The translations under genes were made by a program, and so were the position numbers. From Bradyrhizobium erythrophlei (GTDB lineage: Bacteria > Pseudomonadota > Alphaproteobacteria > Rhizobiales > Xanthobacteraceae): a stretch of 64,000 nt of DNA. The notes under the pieces are model-generated. The model had not been told where the DNA came from and did no database searches. It saw only the letters and a program-made list of their open reading frames with translations. Shown here one piece after another: positions 46,024-55,003 of the stretch. Position 1 is the stretch's first letter, and each line of letters opens with the position of its first letter. The stretch spans positions 1,984,001-2,048,000 of the forward strand of contig NZ_LT670818.1 of NCBI RefSeq assembly GCF_900129505.1. The letters are read 5' to 3'.

Positions 46024-46731
46024 TCAACATCGCGCTTCGATCATCTTGGTGATTTCTTCCGGCGCTGCGAAAATCACCGCGGCCCTATCGCCCATCATAC
46101 CGGCCGGCATGATCGCTGGTGCCCCTTTTTCCGGCCCATCTTGGCTCGAATCCGTCATGAAGCGCAGGTTGCGTTCCCAAAATGGCCGTGTCTTGCCGTC
46201 GGCGGTGGTCACGCGGTAGGTGTCGTGACAATAGGTGATCGCCTTGACCCGTTTGGCGGGCTCCAGACTCTTCAGGTTGGGATCGTGTCCGCCGCCACCC
46301 ATCATGCCTCCCATGCCCTTCATGCCGCCTTGCTGCGTCGTCTGTTGCGGCGCTCCCGGTTTGGTAGCCTCTTTGAGGAAAGCCAGCAGGTCCGCACGAA
46401 CGCCGGCGTCCTTGATGCCTTCGAAGGGCATATCGTTGTCCGGCACCATGCGCTGCGGATCGGTCAACCATCCGTCGAGCGCACGGTCGTCCCAGATGAT
46501 CCCCGACGATTTGAGCGCATCGGAGTAGCGTTCGAAGCTCGACAGTCCGCCGGCCTTCCGCCCCCAAAGGTTGGCGAGGCTGGGCCCCGTCATGTTCCGG
46601 TCGGTTTCGAGCGAATGGCACGGCGCGCAAGCCCGGAAATCCTGCCGACCTCGGCTAGCATCGCTATTTTGAGCAAGCGCGGGCGAGAGGAGTGCAATTG
46701 TTGCGAGCGCAGTTATTCCGTACCTGCTCAT
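46024..46731 (-). CDS. Exported c-type cytochrome with Met-rich tail
   Basis: 235 residues. A signal peptide (GITALATIALLSPALAQ) precedes one class I heme domain with CAPCH (about 35-39) and axial Met near MVPDNDMPFEGIKD. After a Met/Gly-rich linker (MKGMGGMMGGGGHD) a second, heme-free part runs KRVKAITYCHDTYRVTTADG to EEITKMIEARC. The Met-rich linker suggests copper contact in the periplasm. Its 3' end has a near-identical stray copy at 40740. Confidence 0.85.
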   Translation of the reverse strand: MSRYGITALATIALLSPALAQNSDASRGRQDFRACAPCHSLETDRNMTGPSLANLWGRKAGGLSSFERYSDALKSSGIIWDDRALDGWLTDPQRMVPDNDMPFEGIKDAGVRADLLAFLKEATKPGAPQQTTQQGGMKGMGGMMGGGGHDPNLKSLEPAKRVKAITYCHDTYRVTTADGKTRPFWERNLRFMTDSSQDGPEKGAPAIMPAGMMGDRAAVIFAAPEEITKMIEARC

Positions 46732-46864
46732 TTCTCAGCCTCCCTTGCTTCCGGGTACCTGACCGGACAAGTATCGATCACCTGAGCGGTCCGAACGTAT
46801 GCGCTGGCGTTCCCGGTCGAGACCGCCAGCGATCCGTTCCCACAGAGATTGGCTAACTTCGCAA

Positions 46865-47134
46865 TCACCACGGGGATTTTGGTCCACCCTGATAGCGCGA
46901 AATCGCTTCACCATCGCTCGCATTCGCCGTGGGCTCTGATCGCGGTACAGCCCGGTCGTAAGCATATGCAGAATTCAAATCACCTGGCACGTGCCCGGTT
47001 CTGCTTTGCACGCTCTGCCTGGCCTCGCTCGGCCAAGAGCGCTGGTCCGAGATCGTCAAGCCAGCCTGAGCTGTGGCCGATAGCGCTGTCAGCGGCAGCA
47101 GGAGTGAAAGTACGAGAAAGCTTTTCTTTAACAT
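46865..47134 (-). CDS. Small exported protein, unknown function
   Basis: 89 residues; start with GGAGA upstream. A clear Sec signal MLKKSFLVLSLLLPLTALSA with TAQA cleavage site, then a short polar mature part (GLTISDQRSWPSEARQSVQS; SAYAYDR; a final YQGGPKSPW). Similar tiny exported proteins are frequent in Bradyrhizobium, often near metal or stress loci. It lies between the cytochrome and the anti-sigma remnant. Confidence 0.72.
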   Translation of the reverse strand: MLKKSFLVLSLLLPLTALSATAQAGLTISDQRSWPSEARQSVQSRTGHVPGDLNSAYAYDRAVPRSEPTANASDGEAISRYQGGPKSPW

Positions 47135-47245
47135 CGTCCGTCTCCATCATTGCTCGAAGCGCGTTGTGCGCTTCTAATGATGAGTTCGGAGGCTTTCGCT
47201 TGCCGGTTACAGGCCACGCTGACGTGAAACTGGCAAGCAATCCGA

Positions 47246-47866
47246 TCACCAACGCAACAGCCGCGGTCCCAATGCCGCGCCTGCCAACGTGCACAGCACG
47301 ATCGTGCCGCCGTACCAGACCGCGACGAATGCCAATGAATCATCCGTGCAATGAAGAGCGTAGGCCATCGCGCTCACGCCACCTGCAATGAGACCGGCGA
47401 AAGCTCCCGCGCGCGAGAGATTCGTGGGCGCGGCTCTTCGCACTGCCCAAATGGCGGTAGCGAAGGGCACGATCGCGATGATCGGAATCGAGAGCAGGCA
47501 TTCCAGCCATTCGTCTCCCGCGATCATCCTGTTCCAATGTGTGCCGGGTGCGAGCCCCAGGCTGATCGCAGCAAGCAGCACGATGCCGACAAACGGCAAA
47601 ACGATCGGAACGGGTAAAGTCTTTCGCTCCCGACCGGGACGTACCAGCCTTGTCAGATAAACCGATGCGAGACCGACGATGCCGACAGCGAAAGAGAGCT
47701 TCACCGCGAGAAAAATGAACGCGCGGGCCGTCGTCAGATCCGGACGAACGCCTAGTCCTGCGAACGAAAGACCCAGTGCCGCTATCGAACCTATGGCGAG
47801 CTCGACACAAAGCGTGCGAGCGAACGACCTGCGGTCGGCCGGTTCCAGATTGGTGCTGAGAAGGGC
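47246..47866 (-). pseudogene. NrsF/DUF1109 anti-sigma factor lacking its start
   Basis: The frame reads LLSTNLEPADRRSFARTLCV and continues through six-helix membrane blocks (LGVRPDLTTARAFIFLAVKL; WLECLLSIPIIAIVPFATAI; ALHCTDDSLAFVAVWYGGTI) to a natural end ALGPRLLRW. This is the DUF1109 membrane anti-sigma family, including Caulobacter NrsF and Bradyrhizobium OsrA. The usual MKTxxLI-type start is missing; a TGA lies just upstream in frame and the first usable start (GTG at 47704) would remove the first membrane helix. Its 5' end is joined to the truncated sigma gene. Confidence 0.75.
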
Positions 47867-47868
47867 GA

Positions 47869-48360
47869 TTACGCCGGATCAGAGATGCCGCACCGGTCCG
47901 CCGCTTCCGCGATGCTTCGTCCATCCAGTTTCACGGCCTCGATGGAACATCGCATTTTCTCCGGCAGGCGCTGCAGAAGCCGTTTGATATCATATGTACT
48001 TTCGGCGTCGACATTGTCATCACGCGCCATCACCATATCGGCTTCCTCGATCGGCACGTCATCGAACGAGGCGCGCGTCCGACGCAGAAAATCGATCAAT
48101 TTGTAGCGTGCAATGGCATGCACCCACGGAGTCAGAGGCTCGGTGGGGTCATAGGTATGCCGCTTCAAGTGAATCGCAAGGACCGCCTCCTGAACCAGAT
48201 CTTCGGCCTCCGCCGCGCCCCTCCCAATTCCGGCAAGTTTACCTTTGTAATATGCGCGCAAACGCCTACTCAAACGTTCCAGCAACGCACGATGCGATTT
48301 AGCGTCGCCGTCAAGGCCGGCAAGCATCAAGGCCTTGAGTTCGATTTCATCGGTCGTCAT
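47869..48360 (-). CDS. ECF sigma factor (SigF/EcfF type) truncated at region 4
   Basis: 163 residues. Region 2 is intact (RAYYKGKLAGIGRGAAEAED, LVQEAVLAIHLKRHTYDPTE, PWVHAIARYKLIDFLRR). Region 4 stops short: after RSIAEAADRCGISDPA the frame ends, whereas relatives continue with an SAVKVxVHRGLK-type recognition helix of about 20 residues. The family pairs with DUF1109 anti-sigma proteins and responds to metals or oxidants in Caulobacter and Bradyrhizobium. Without the recognition helix, -35 binding is probably lost. A matching sigma promoter precedes it. Confidence 0.82.
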   Translation of the reverse strand: MTTDEIELKALMLAGLDGDAKSHRALLERLSRRLRAYYKGKLAGIGRGAAEAEDLVQEAVLAIHLKRHTYDPTEPLTPWVHAIARYKLIDFLRRTRASFDDVPIEEADMVMARDDNVDAESTYDIKRLLQRLPEKMRCSIEAVKLDGRSIAEAADRCGISDPA

Positions 48361-48379
48361 GCGAGCTCATCTCTGTTAA

Positions 48380-48406
48380 TTCGCTGATCCAGCCCGTTTG
48401 GTTACA
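48380..48406 (-). promoter_or_regulatory. SigF-type autoregulatory promoter
   Basis: On the minus strand TGTAACC (48400-48406), 16 bases, then CGAA (48380-48383). This fits the GTAACC-N16-CGAA pattern described for Caulobacter SigF promoters as I recall it. It would start transcription some 12 bases before the sigma ATG. Confidence 0.6.
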
Positions 48407-48418
48407 TAGGCCGGCACG

Positions 48419-51400
48419 TCATTCCGCTGCCTGTGAACGCCCCAGATCGCCTGTCCGGCTATCCTGTTCCGCTGGAACTGCGACATCCGGTTCGCGAAGC
48501 AATCCAAATCCCCTGACCAGCCCGTAAATGACGGGGATGACAATCAAGGTAAGCAACGTGGACGACATCATGCCACCGATCATGGGAACCGCGATCCGCT
48601 GCATGATTTCGGAGCCGGTTCCGGTGCTCCACATGATCGGCAGGAGGCCCGCCATGATGGCGACCACGGTCATCATCTTCGGGCGCACCCGCTCGACCGC
48701 GCCTTCCATGATGGCGTCGTAGAGATCGGCCCTCGAAAGTGCGCGGCCTTCGGCCTCGCATCTCGCCTGTGTCTGCGCCAGGGCGTGGTTGAGATAGATC
48801 AGCATCACCACGCCGGTCTCGGCGGCGACGCCGGCGAGCGCGATGAAGCCGACGGCGACGGCGACCGAGAGATTGAAGCCGAGCCACCACATCAGCCAGA
48901 TCCCGCCGACCAGCGCGAACGGCAGCGACAGCATCACGATCATGGTGTCGGTGAAGGAGCGGAAGTTGAGATAAAGCAGCAGGAAGATGATCGCGAGCGT
49001 CACCGGCACTACGATCTTCAACCGCGCCGCCGCGCGTTCGAGGTATTCGTACTGCCCACTCCACACCACATAGGCGCCGGCCGGAAACTGTATGCTTGCT
49101 CTCACCGCCGCTTGCGCGTCGGCGACATAGCCGCCGAGATCGCGATCCCGGATGTCGACATAGATGTAGACGGCGAGTTGCCCGTTCTCGGTGCGGATCG
49201 AGGTCGGGCCGCGCGAGGGTGCTACTTTTGCCACCTCTCCCAACGGCACCGCGCCGCCGTTCGGCAGCGGCACCAGCACGTCGCTGGCGATGGCCTGCGG
49301 GTCGCTCCGGAGATCGCGCGGATAGCGCATATTGACGGAAAAGCGCTGGCGGCCCTCCACCGTGGTGGTCACGGTCTGGCCGCCCAGCGCGGTGGCAATG
49401 ACGTCCTGGACATCCCCAATCATGATGCCGTAGCGCGCCAGCGCCGCGCGGTCTGGCGTCACGTCGAGATAATAGCCACCGAGCGCGCGCTCGGCGTAGG
49501 CCGACGAGGTTCCCGGCACGGCCTTGAGAACCTGCTCGATCTGCTTTGCAAGTTTGTCGATCTCGACCAGGTCGGTGCCGATCACCTTGACCCCGACCGG
49601 CGTGCGGATGCCGGTCGACAGCATGTCGATGCGCGCCCTGATCGGCATGGTCCAGGCGTTGGAAACGCCGGGAAACTGCAGCGCGCGGTCCATCTCGGCG
49701 GTCAGGCTCTCGGTCGTCACCCCCGGCCGCCATTCCGCCTTCGGCTTCAGATTGATGATGGTCTCGAACATCTCCGAGGGCGCAGGATCGGTGGCAGTAG
49801 AGGCGCGGCCGGCCTTGCCGTAGACCGACGCGACCTCAGGGAATGAGCGGATGATGCGGTCCTGCGTCTGCAACAGTTCCGCCGCCTTGGTCACGGAAAT
49901 GCCGGGCAGGGTGGTCGGCATATAGAGCAGTGTGCCTTCGTTGAGGCTCGGCATGAACTCGGTGCCCAATTGCCGTGCCGGCCAGATCGTGACCGCGAGG
50001 ATCGCGAGCGAGGCCAGGATCACCAGCACTTTTGCGCGCATCACGCCTTTGATTACCGGCCGATAGATCCAGATCAGGAACCGGTTGATCGGATTCCTGT
50101 GCTCGGGAACGATCCGGCCGCGGACGCAGACCACCATCAGCGCCGGCACCAGCGTGACCGACAACAGCGCCGCGGCGGCCATCGAAAACGTCTTGGTGAA
50201 GGCGAGGGGACTGAACAGCCGTCCCTCCTGCGATTCCAGCGTGAAGATCGGCATGAAGGAGACGGTGATGATCAGAAGACTGAAGAACAGCGCCGGCCCG
50301 ACCTCCGAGGCGGCCTCGATCAAGACCGCGATCCGCTGACGCCCCGGCTTGGCCCGTTCGAGGTGCTTGTGCGCGTTCTCGATCATGACGATCGCCGCGT
50401 CGATCATGGCACCGATGGCAATCGCGATGCCGCCGAGACTCATGATATTGGCGCCTAGCCCCAGCAGCTTCATGGTGCCGAACGCCATGAGGATACCGAC
50501 CGGCAGCATCACGATCGCGACCAGCGCGCTGCGGAAATGCAGCAGGAACACGATGCAGACCAGCGCCACGACAAGACTCTCCTCGAGCAGCGTGTGCTTG
50601 AGCGTCTCGATCGCCGCGTTGATCAAGTTGGAGCGGTCATAGACCGCGACAATCTCGACCGAGCCGGGCAGGCTGCTGGCGATTTCCTTGAAACGCTTCT
50701 TGACGCCCTCGATCACGTCGAGCGCGTTGACGCCGAAGCGCTGCAGCACGATGCCGCTGGCGACTTCACCCTCGCCGTTCAGTTCGGTGATGCCGCGCCG
50801 CTCGTCCGGTCCCAGCTCGACGCGCGCGATGTCGCGCAGCAGCACCGGCGTCCCGTTGCTGGTCTTGAGCACGATATTGCCGAGATCGTTGATGCCTTTC
50901 AGATAGCCCTTGCCGCGGATGACATATTCGAATTCGGAGAGCTCGACGGTGCGGCCGCCGACATCGGCGTTGCTGGCGCGGATCGCATCGCGCATTTTTT
51001 GCATGCTGATGCCGAGATCGCGCATCCGCTGCGGATCGAGGATGATATTGTATTGCTTGACGAAGCCACCGACGCTGGCCACCTCCGCAACGCCCTCCGC
51101 CTTCGCGAGCGCGAATTTCAGGTTCCAGTCCTGGATTGTGCGCGTGTCCGAAAGGTTCAACTCCCTCGACATCACGGCGTATTGATAGACCCAGCCGACA
51201 CCGGTGGCGTCCGGGCCGATCGTCGGCGCCACCCCCGCCGGCAGCCGCGACGCCGCGCTGTTGAGGAATTCCAGCACCCGCGAGCGGGCCCAATAGATAT
51301 CGGTGCCGTCCTCGAAGATGACGTAGACGAACGACACGCCGAAGAAGGAAAATCCCCGCACCACCTTTGAGCGCGGCACCGTGAGCATCGCCGTGGTCAG

Positions 51401-51604
51401 GGGATAGGTGACCTGATCCTCGATCACCTGCGGCGCCTGTCCCGGATATTCGGTGTAGACGATCACCTGGGTATCGCTGAGATCGGGAATAGCGTCGAGC
51501 GGCAGGTGCGACAGCGCGTAGATCCCGGCGGCGGCCGCGAAGCCGGCACCGAAGAATACCAAAAGCAGATTGCGCGCCGACCAGGCGATGAGGCGGGCGA
51601 TCAT
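48419..51604 (-). CDS. cusA: CusA/CzcA-type heavy-metal efflux RND transporter
   Basis: 1061 residues from MIARLIAWSARNLLLVFFGA; longer open frames upstream overlap cusB and are rejected. Twelve membrane helices and two large periplasmic loops; the proton-relay helix has AIAIGAMIDAAIVMIENAHK. PDLSDTQVIVYTEYPGQAPQ and the Met-containing periplasmic blocks (DMLSTGIRTPVGVKVIG) mark the HME-RND group, with CusA-like Cu/Ag specificity favoured by its neighbours. Its ATG overlaps the cusB stop. No outer-membrane CusC partner is in the window. Confidence 0.93.
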   Translation of the reverse strand: MIARLIAWSARNLLLVFFGAGFAAAAGIYALSHLPLDAIPDLSDTQVIVYTEYPGQAPQVIEDQVTYPLTTAMLTVPRSKVVRGFSFFGVSFVYVIFEDGTDIYWARSRVLEFLNSAASRLPAGVAPTIGPDATGVGWVYQYAVMSRELNLSDTRTIQDWNLKFALAKAEGVAEVASVGGFVKQYNIILDPQRMRDLGISMQKMRDAIRASNADVGGRTVELSEFEYVIRGKGYLKGINDLGNIVLKTSNGTPVLLRDIARVELGPDERRGITELNGEGEVASGIVLQRFGVNALDVIEGVKKRFKEIASSLPGSVEIVAVYDRSNLINAAIETLKHTLLEESLVVALVCIVFLLHFRSALVAIVMLPVGILMAFGTMKLLGLGANIMSLGGIAIAIGAMIDAAIVMIENAHKHLERAKPGRQRIAVLIEAASEVGPALFFSLLIITVSFMPIFTLESQEGRLFSPLAFTKTFSMAAAALLSVTLVPALMVVCVRGRIVPEHRNPINRFLIWIYRPVIKGVMRAKVLVILASLAILAVTIWPARQLGTEFMPSLNEGTLLYMPTTLPGISVTKAAELLQTQDRIIRSFPEVASVYGKAGRASTATDPAPSEMFETIINLKPKAEWRPGVTTESLTAEMDRALQFPGVSNAWTMPIRARIDMLSTGIRTPVGVKVIGTDLVEIDKLAKQIEQVLKAVPGTSSAYAERALGGYYLDVTPDRAALARYGIMIGDVQDVIATALGGQTVTTTVEGRQRFSVNMRYPRDLRSDPQAIASDVLVPLPNGGAVPLGEVAKVAPSRGPTSIRTENGQLAVYIYVDIRDRDLGGYVADAQAAVRASIQFPAGAYVVWSGQYEYLERAAARLKIVVPVTLAIIFLLLYLNFRSFTDTMIVMLSLPFALVGGIWLMWWLGFNLSVAVAVGFIALAGVAAETGVVMLIYLNHALAQTQARCEAEGRALSRADLYDAIMEGAVERVRPKMMTVVAIMAGLLPIMWSTGTGSEIMQRIAVPMIGGMMSSTLLTLIVIPVIYGLVRGFGLLREPDVAVPAEQDSRTGDLGRSQAAE

Positions 51605-53016
51605 TGCTTTTCTCCCGCGTCCGAAAAGCCCTTCAACGCCGCCTTCAGATTGCTTTCGGCGTCGATCAGAAAATTGGCGGCGACCACGATCGGCTCGCCC
51701 TCGACAACGCCTTCGCGTATCTCGACATAGCCGCCGCCACGATGGCCGAGTTTGATGTCGCGCGGTTCGAATCGGCCTTCGCCCTTGTCGACGAACACCG
51801 CCTGCCGGCTGCCGGTATCCAGCACCGCGCTCTCGGGAACGGCGAGCACGGCTTGCGGATTGCCGGTGACGATCTCTGCGTCGACATACATATCCGGCAA
51901 CAGGGCAAAATCCGGATTGGACAATTCGATCCGGATGCGCGCGGTGCGGGTGTCCTTGTTCACCTGTGGATAGATCACGCTGATTTGACCCGCGAATTCG
52001 CGGCCCGGATAGCTTCGCGCGCGCACGATGACGGGCTGGCCGACCTGGAGCGAACCGAGGTCGCGCTCCGCGACGTCGATCACCGCCCAGACCACCGAAG
52101 TGTCCGCGACGCGGAACAGAACGTCGCCGGGCTGGGCGCGCATCCCCTCGATGGCATTGCGCTCGAGCACGACGCCGTCGCGCGGCGCCGACCATTCGAT
52201 CGCGATCGGGACGTTTCCGGTCTTTTCCATGGCGGCGATCACGGCATCCGGCACGTCGAGATTTTGCAGCCGCTGCCGCGAGCCACGCCCATAGACGATG
52301 CTGCTGCCGGTGGTCTTGGAATTGATGGTGGCGATGTATTCGGCCGCCGCCGAGGAGATCAACGGGCTATAGATCTCCATCAAGGGCTGGCCCTTTGTCA
52401 CCCTGGTGCCCGTGGTCACATTGGTGACTTTCTGAACCCAGCTCTCCGATCGCATCGAGATCACGGAGACCCGGCGCTCGTCGAGCTGGATAGTGCCGAA
52501 AGCGCGAATCGCCGTGCGGATGACGCGGGGTGCTGCCGGCTCCGACTTGACGCCGGTGCGCTGGATCTTTCCCGGCGACAGCTTTATCGAGCCGTCATCG
52601 GCATCGTCGCCTTCATAGACCGGGATGTAGTCCATCCCCATCGGATCCTTTTTCGGGGTCGGCGAGGTATCCGGCAATCCCATCGGGTTGCGGTAGAACT
52701 TTATCTTGCGATCGGTTGCGACCGTCGTTGCAGGCGCGGCGATCGGTTCGCCTTCGAAGCTGAGATCGGCGCTCGGCGGCACGGCGCGGTAATCGCGTCC
52801 GTCCTGCGTTTTCCGGGGCGTCAGCGAGTAGAGCGGATGCCCGTCCGGGTCCTGATAATAGATCGGCTCGTCGCTCGCCTGCGCGACGGCCGGCGAAACC
52901 CACGCGACGGCCGCGGCACTTGTGGGATGAAGGTGCCCGCGGATACCGATGAATCCGCCGCCCGCCGCCGCTAGCACAGCGGCGACGGTGGCACTCGCGA
53001 GGAGGGCGCGTTTCAT
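51601..53016 (-). CDS. cusB: CusB-type periplasmic adaptor of the RND pump
   Basis: 471 residues. A signal or anchor at the start, then two heavy-metal-binding-like segments (YYQDPDGHPLYS and KFYRNPMGLP...DPMGMDYIPVY), followed by the membrane-fusion core with VSVISMRSESWVQKVTNVTT and VKVTKGQPLM-like TRVTKGQPLMEIYSPL. CusB proteins pass metal to CusA. The start overlaps the end of the FixH-like gene by four bases. Confidence 0.9.
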   Translation of the reverse strand: MKRALLASATVAAVLAAAGGGFIGIRGHLHPTSAAAVAWVSPAVAQASDEPIYYQDPDGHPLYSLTPRKTQDGRDYRAVPPSADLSFEGEPIAAPATTVATDRKIKFYRNPMGLPDTSPTPKKDPMGMDYIPVYEGDDADDGSIKLSPGKIQRTGVKSEPAAPRVIRTAIRAFGTIQLDERRVSVISMRSESWVQKVTNVTTGTRVTKGQPLMEIYSPLISSAAAEYIATINSKTTGSSIVYGRGSRQRLQNLDVPDAVIAAMEKTGNVPIAIEWSAPRDGVVLERNAIEGMRAQPGDVLFRVADTSVVWAVIDVAERDLGSLQVGQPVIVRARSYPGREFAGQISVIYPQVNKDTRTARIRIELSNPDFALLPDMYVDAEIVTGNPQAVLAVPESAVLDTGSRQAVFVDKGEGRFEPRDIKLGHRGGGYVEIREGVVEGEPIVVAANFLIDAESNLKAALKGFSDAGEKQ

Positions 53017-53420
53017 TTCTGCGCCGTAATGACGAGCTTGCTTTCGACCGTGCCGGTCTCGCCCTGCACCTTGGCGCCGAGCGAGAGCAGCCATTTGCCT
53101 TCCATGCCGAAGGCCGCCTTGAAGCGGTAGCTGCCCGGCTCTCCGCCCGGCTCGCGCACGATCTTGGTGGCCATCTCCGGCATGCCTTCCGGTCCCATGT
53201 CGAGATGGGTGGCGAAGATCACCGCGTCCGGCACCGGCTTTCCGGTCTTCTTGTTGACGAGCTGGACGGTGACGATCTTGTCCTTGCCGACGGCGACGGT
53301 CGGCTCGACCAGCTTGAATTCATAGTCCTTGATGTCGGCCAGCGCCGATGGCGCAAAACCGATCACGGCGATGCCGCACAGCGCGGCCTGGAGGGCGCGC
53401 GCGAATTTCAACGTCTTCAT
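53013..53420 (-). CDS. FixH-like exported protein
   Basis: 135 residues with a signal peptide (ALCGIAVIGFAPSALA). The mature part has an Ig-like pattern: YEFKLVEPTVAVGKDKIVTV, IFATHLDMGPEGMPEMATKI and GSYRFKAAFGMEGKWLLSLG. It resembles the FixH/YtkA family of periplasmic copper-linked proteins; MGPEGMPEM supplies several Met. It is first of the translationally coupled set with cusB and cusA. Confidence 0.83.
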   Translation of the reverse strand: MKTLKFARALQAALCGIAVIGFAPSALADIKDYEFKLVEPTVAVGKDKIVTVQLVNKKTGKPVPDAVIFATHLDMGPEGMPEMATKIVREPGGEPGSYRFKAAFGMEGKWLLSLGAKVQGETGTVESKLVITAQK

Positions 53421-53520
53421 TGCAAAAATCCTCTGATGTCATGGTCGTGCCGCAAGGCGGCATGCGTCGATTCGCGCAGCCGATCAGGCCGCGCGGCAGC
53501 AAACGGCGCCGAGGCGCCGT

Positions 53521-53934
53521 TCAGACCAGACGTCGAGGTGGATGATCGGGCGGCGGGTGGCCGAGGCCATCCGGCCAGGCATCGTTGCGCTGGAGCGCAA
53601 TCGTGTCGGACAGAATCGGAAACGGATGCGCGATGGTCGCCGACAGCGCCGGAAAGCCGATGGAGCCGCAGGCCGCCATGAAGACGCACTCGTCGCAACC
53701 AACAGGCATCGGCGCCTTCGACGGACAGCACGGCATATCGCTTGCCATCTCGTCCATCGTATCCGCCGACATTTCGGACGAGGACATTTCCGGCGAGGTC
53801 ATCTCATCCGCCATCATCTCGTGAGACGCTTGCGAGGACGTCGTCGCCATGACCGGCCGGGAAACCGGAGCCAACGCAAGGCCCGCGATCATCAGGATCG
53901 CGAGCAAACGGCGTATGGCGAAGTGCGGTTTCAC
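53521..53934 (-). CDS. Met/Cys-rich exported protein
   Basis: 137 residues. Signal peptide MKPHFAIRRLLAILMIAGLA with cleavage near VMA. The mature part is packed with Met and acidic residues (HEMMADEMTSPEMSSSEMSA, MDEMASDMP), then CCPSK, CDECVFMAACG and a His/Pro-rich tail. Such sequences bind Cu(I). It lies upstream of the FixH-cusBA operon on the same strand and probably belongs to the copper response. Confidence 0.78.
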   Translation of the reverse strand: MKPHFAIRRLLAILMIAGLALAPVSRPVMATTSSQASHEMMADEMTSPEMSSSEMSADTMDEMASDMPCCPSKAPMPVGCDECVFMAACGSIGFPALSATIAHPFPILSDTIALQRNDAWPDGLGHPPPDHPPRRLV

Positions 53935-54043
53935 GACTTCAGATTCTCACAGACTTGTAGCGGTCATTAATTTCAGCTTAGGAGACTTCTATCAAGCGGG
54001 CATTGATCACAATCAAGTCGATTTGCGTCCATTTCGGTCCGAA

Positions 54044-55003
54044 TCAGCCCGCAAGCGCCCCTTCCGGGACGGTTCTGCCCGCCGGCAGCCCGGCGCGGGC
54101 CAGCCCGCCGTAGAGCGGCTCGTTCGGCATCTCCGCTTTCAGGATCGAGCGCACAGCGACCAGTTTCTCGATATCGATGCCGGTGGCAAATCCCTTGCTT
54201 TCACAGAGGAACGCCAGATCCTCGAACACTACGTTGCCGGTCGCGCCCGGCGCGAACGGACAGCCGCCCAAGCCGCCCAGCGAGCCGTCGAGGATGCGGG
54301 CGCCGGCATCGAGCGCGGCGGATGCATTGGCGATGCCCATGCCCCTGGTATCGTGCAGATGAATGCAGACCGGCTTGGCGCCGGACAGCTTGACGACGGC
54401 CGCGGTCAGTTCGCCGACCTGCTTCGGGCCGGCATAGCCGACGGTGTCGGCGATGGTGACGAAGTCGACCCCGGCCTCCAGGCATTTTTCGACGAGTTTT
54501 AGCACCTCTTTGGGGTCGACCGGTCCCGCGATCGAACAGCCGAGCGCCATCGAGATGGCAGCGTTGACGACCGGCTTGTGCGCGCTGGCGTCGCGCAATT
54601 CGCAGAGCCGCTTGACGTTGGCGATGGCCTGGTCGCGCGAGCGCCTGGCGTTGGCCTGGCTGTGCTCTTCGGTGGCCGAGACCACGGAAGCGATTTCGGC
54701 AACGCCCGACGCCAGGGCCTCGTTGACGCCGCGCTCGTTGAGCGCCAGCGCAACGCCGTGCGCACCGGGAAGTGACGCCACGGTACGGACCATGTCGCGG
54801 ACATCGGCGAATTGCGGAAAGGTCGATGCGGGCAGGAATGAGCCGACCTCGAAATGCCGCACGCCCGCGGCAAATTCCTCGCGGATCCAGCGCTGTTTTG
54901 CTGCCGTCGACGGAAACTGCTTCACCAGTTGCAGGCCGTCGCGCAGGCCCACCTCGCGCAGGGATACGCGATCACCGGGATAAACGTCTTGAACGCGGGT
55001 CAT
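54044..55003 (-). CDS. Hydroxymethylglutaryl-CoA lyase family protein
   Basis: 319 residues from MTRVQDVYPGDRVSLREVGL. TIM barrel; EVGLRDGLQ (metal/catalytic Asp), HLHDTRGMGIANA (metal His pair) and GLGGCPFAPGATGNVVFED with the catalytic Cys are all present. HMG-CoA lyase cleaves HMG-CoA to acetyl-CoA and acetoacetate; citramalyl-type lyases are possible alternatives. Its ATG overlaps the stop of the CoA-transferase gene. Confidence 0.9.
   Translation of the reverse strand: MTRVQDVYPGDRVSLREVGLRDGLQLVKQFPSTAAKQRWIREEFAAGVRHFEVGSFLPASTFPQFADVRDMVRTVASLPGAHGVALALNERGVNEALASGVAEIASVVSATEEHSQANARRSRDQAIANVKRLCELRDASAHKPVVNAAISMALGCSIAGPVDPKEVLKLVEKCLEAGVDFVTIADTVGYAGPKQVGELTAAVVKLSGAKPVCIHLHDTRGMGIANASAALDAGARILDGSLGGLGGCPFAPGATGNVVFEDLAFLCESKGFATGIDIEKLVAVRSILKAEMPNEPLYGGLARAGLPAGRTVPEGALAG

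Noticed and set aside
46980..47294. 104-residue minus-strand frame after the anti-sigma gene
   Set aside because: It overlaps the small exported protein and the anti-sigma end out of frame, with no ribosome-binding site.
51605..52195. 197-residue N-terminal extension of CusA
   Set aside because: It lies in another frame of cusB and lacks protein character; the conserved CusA start MIARLIAWSARN is at 51604.
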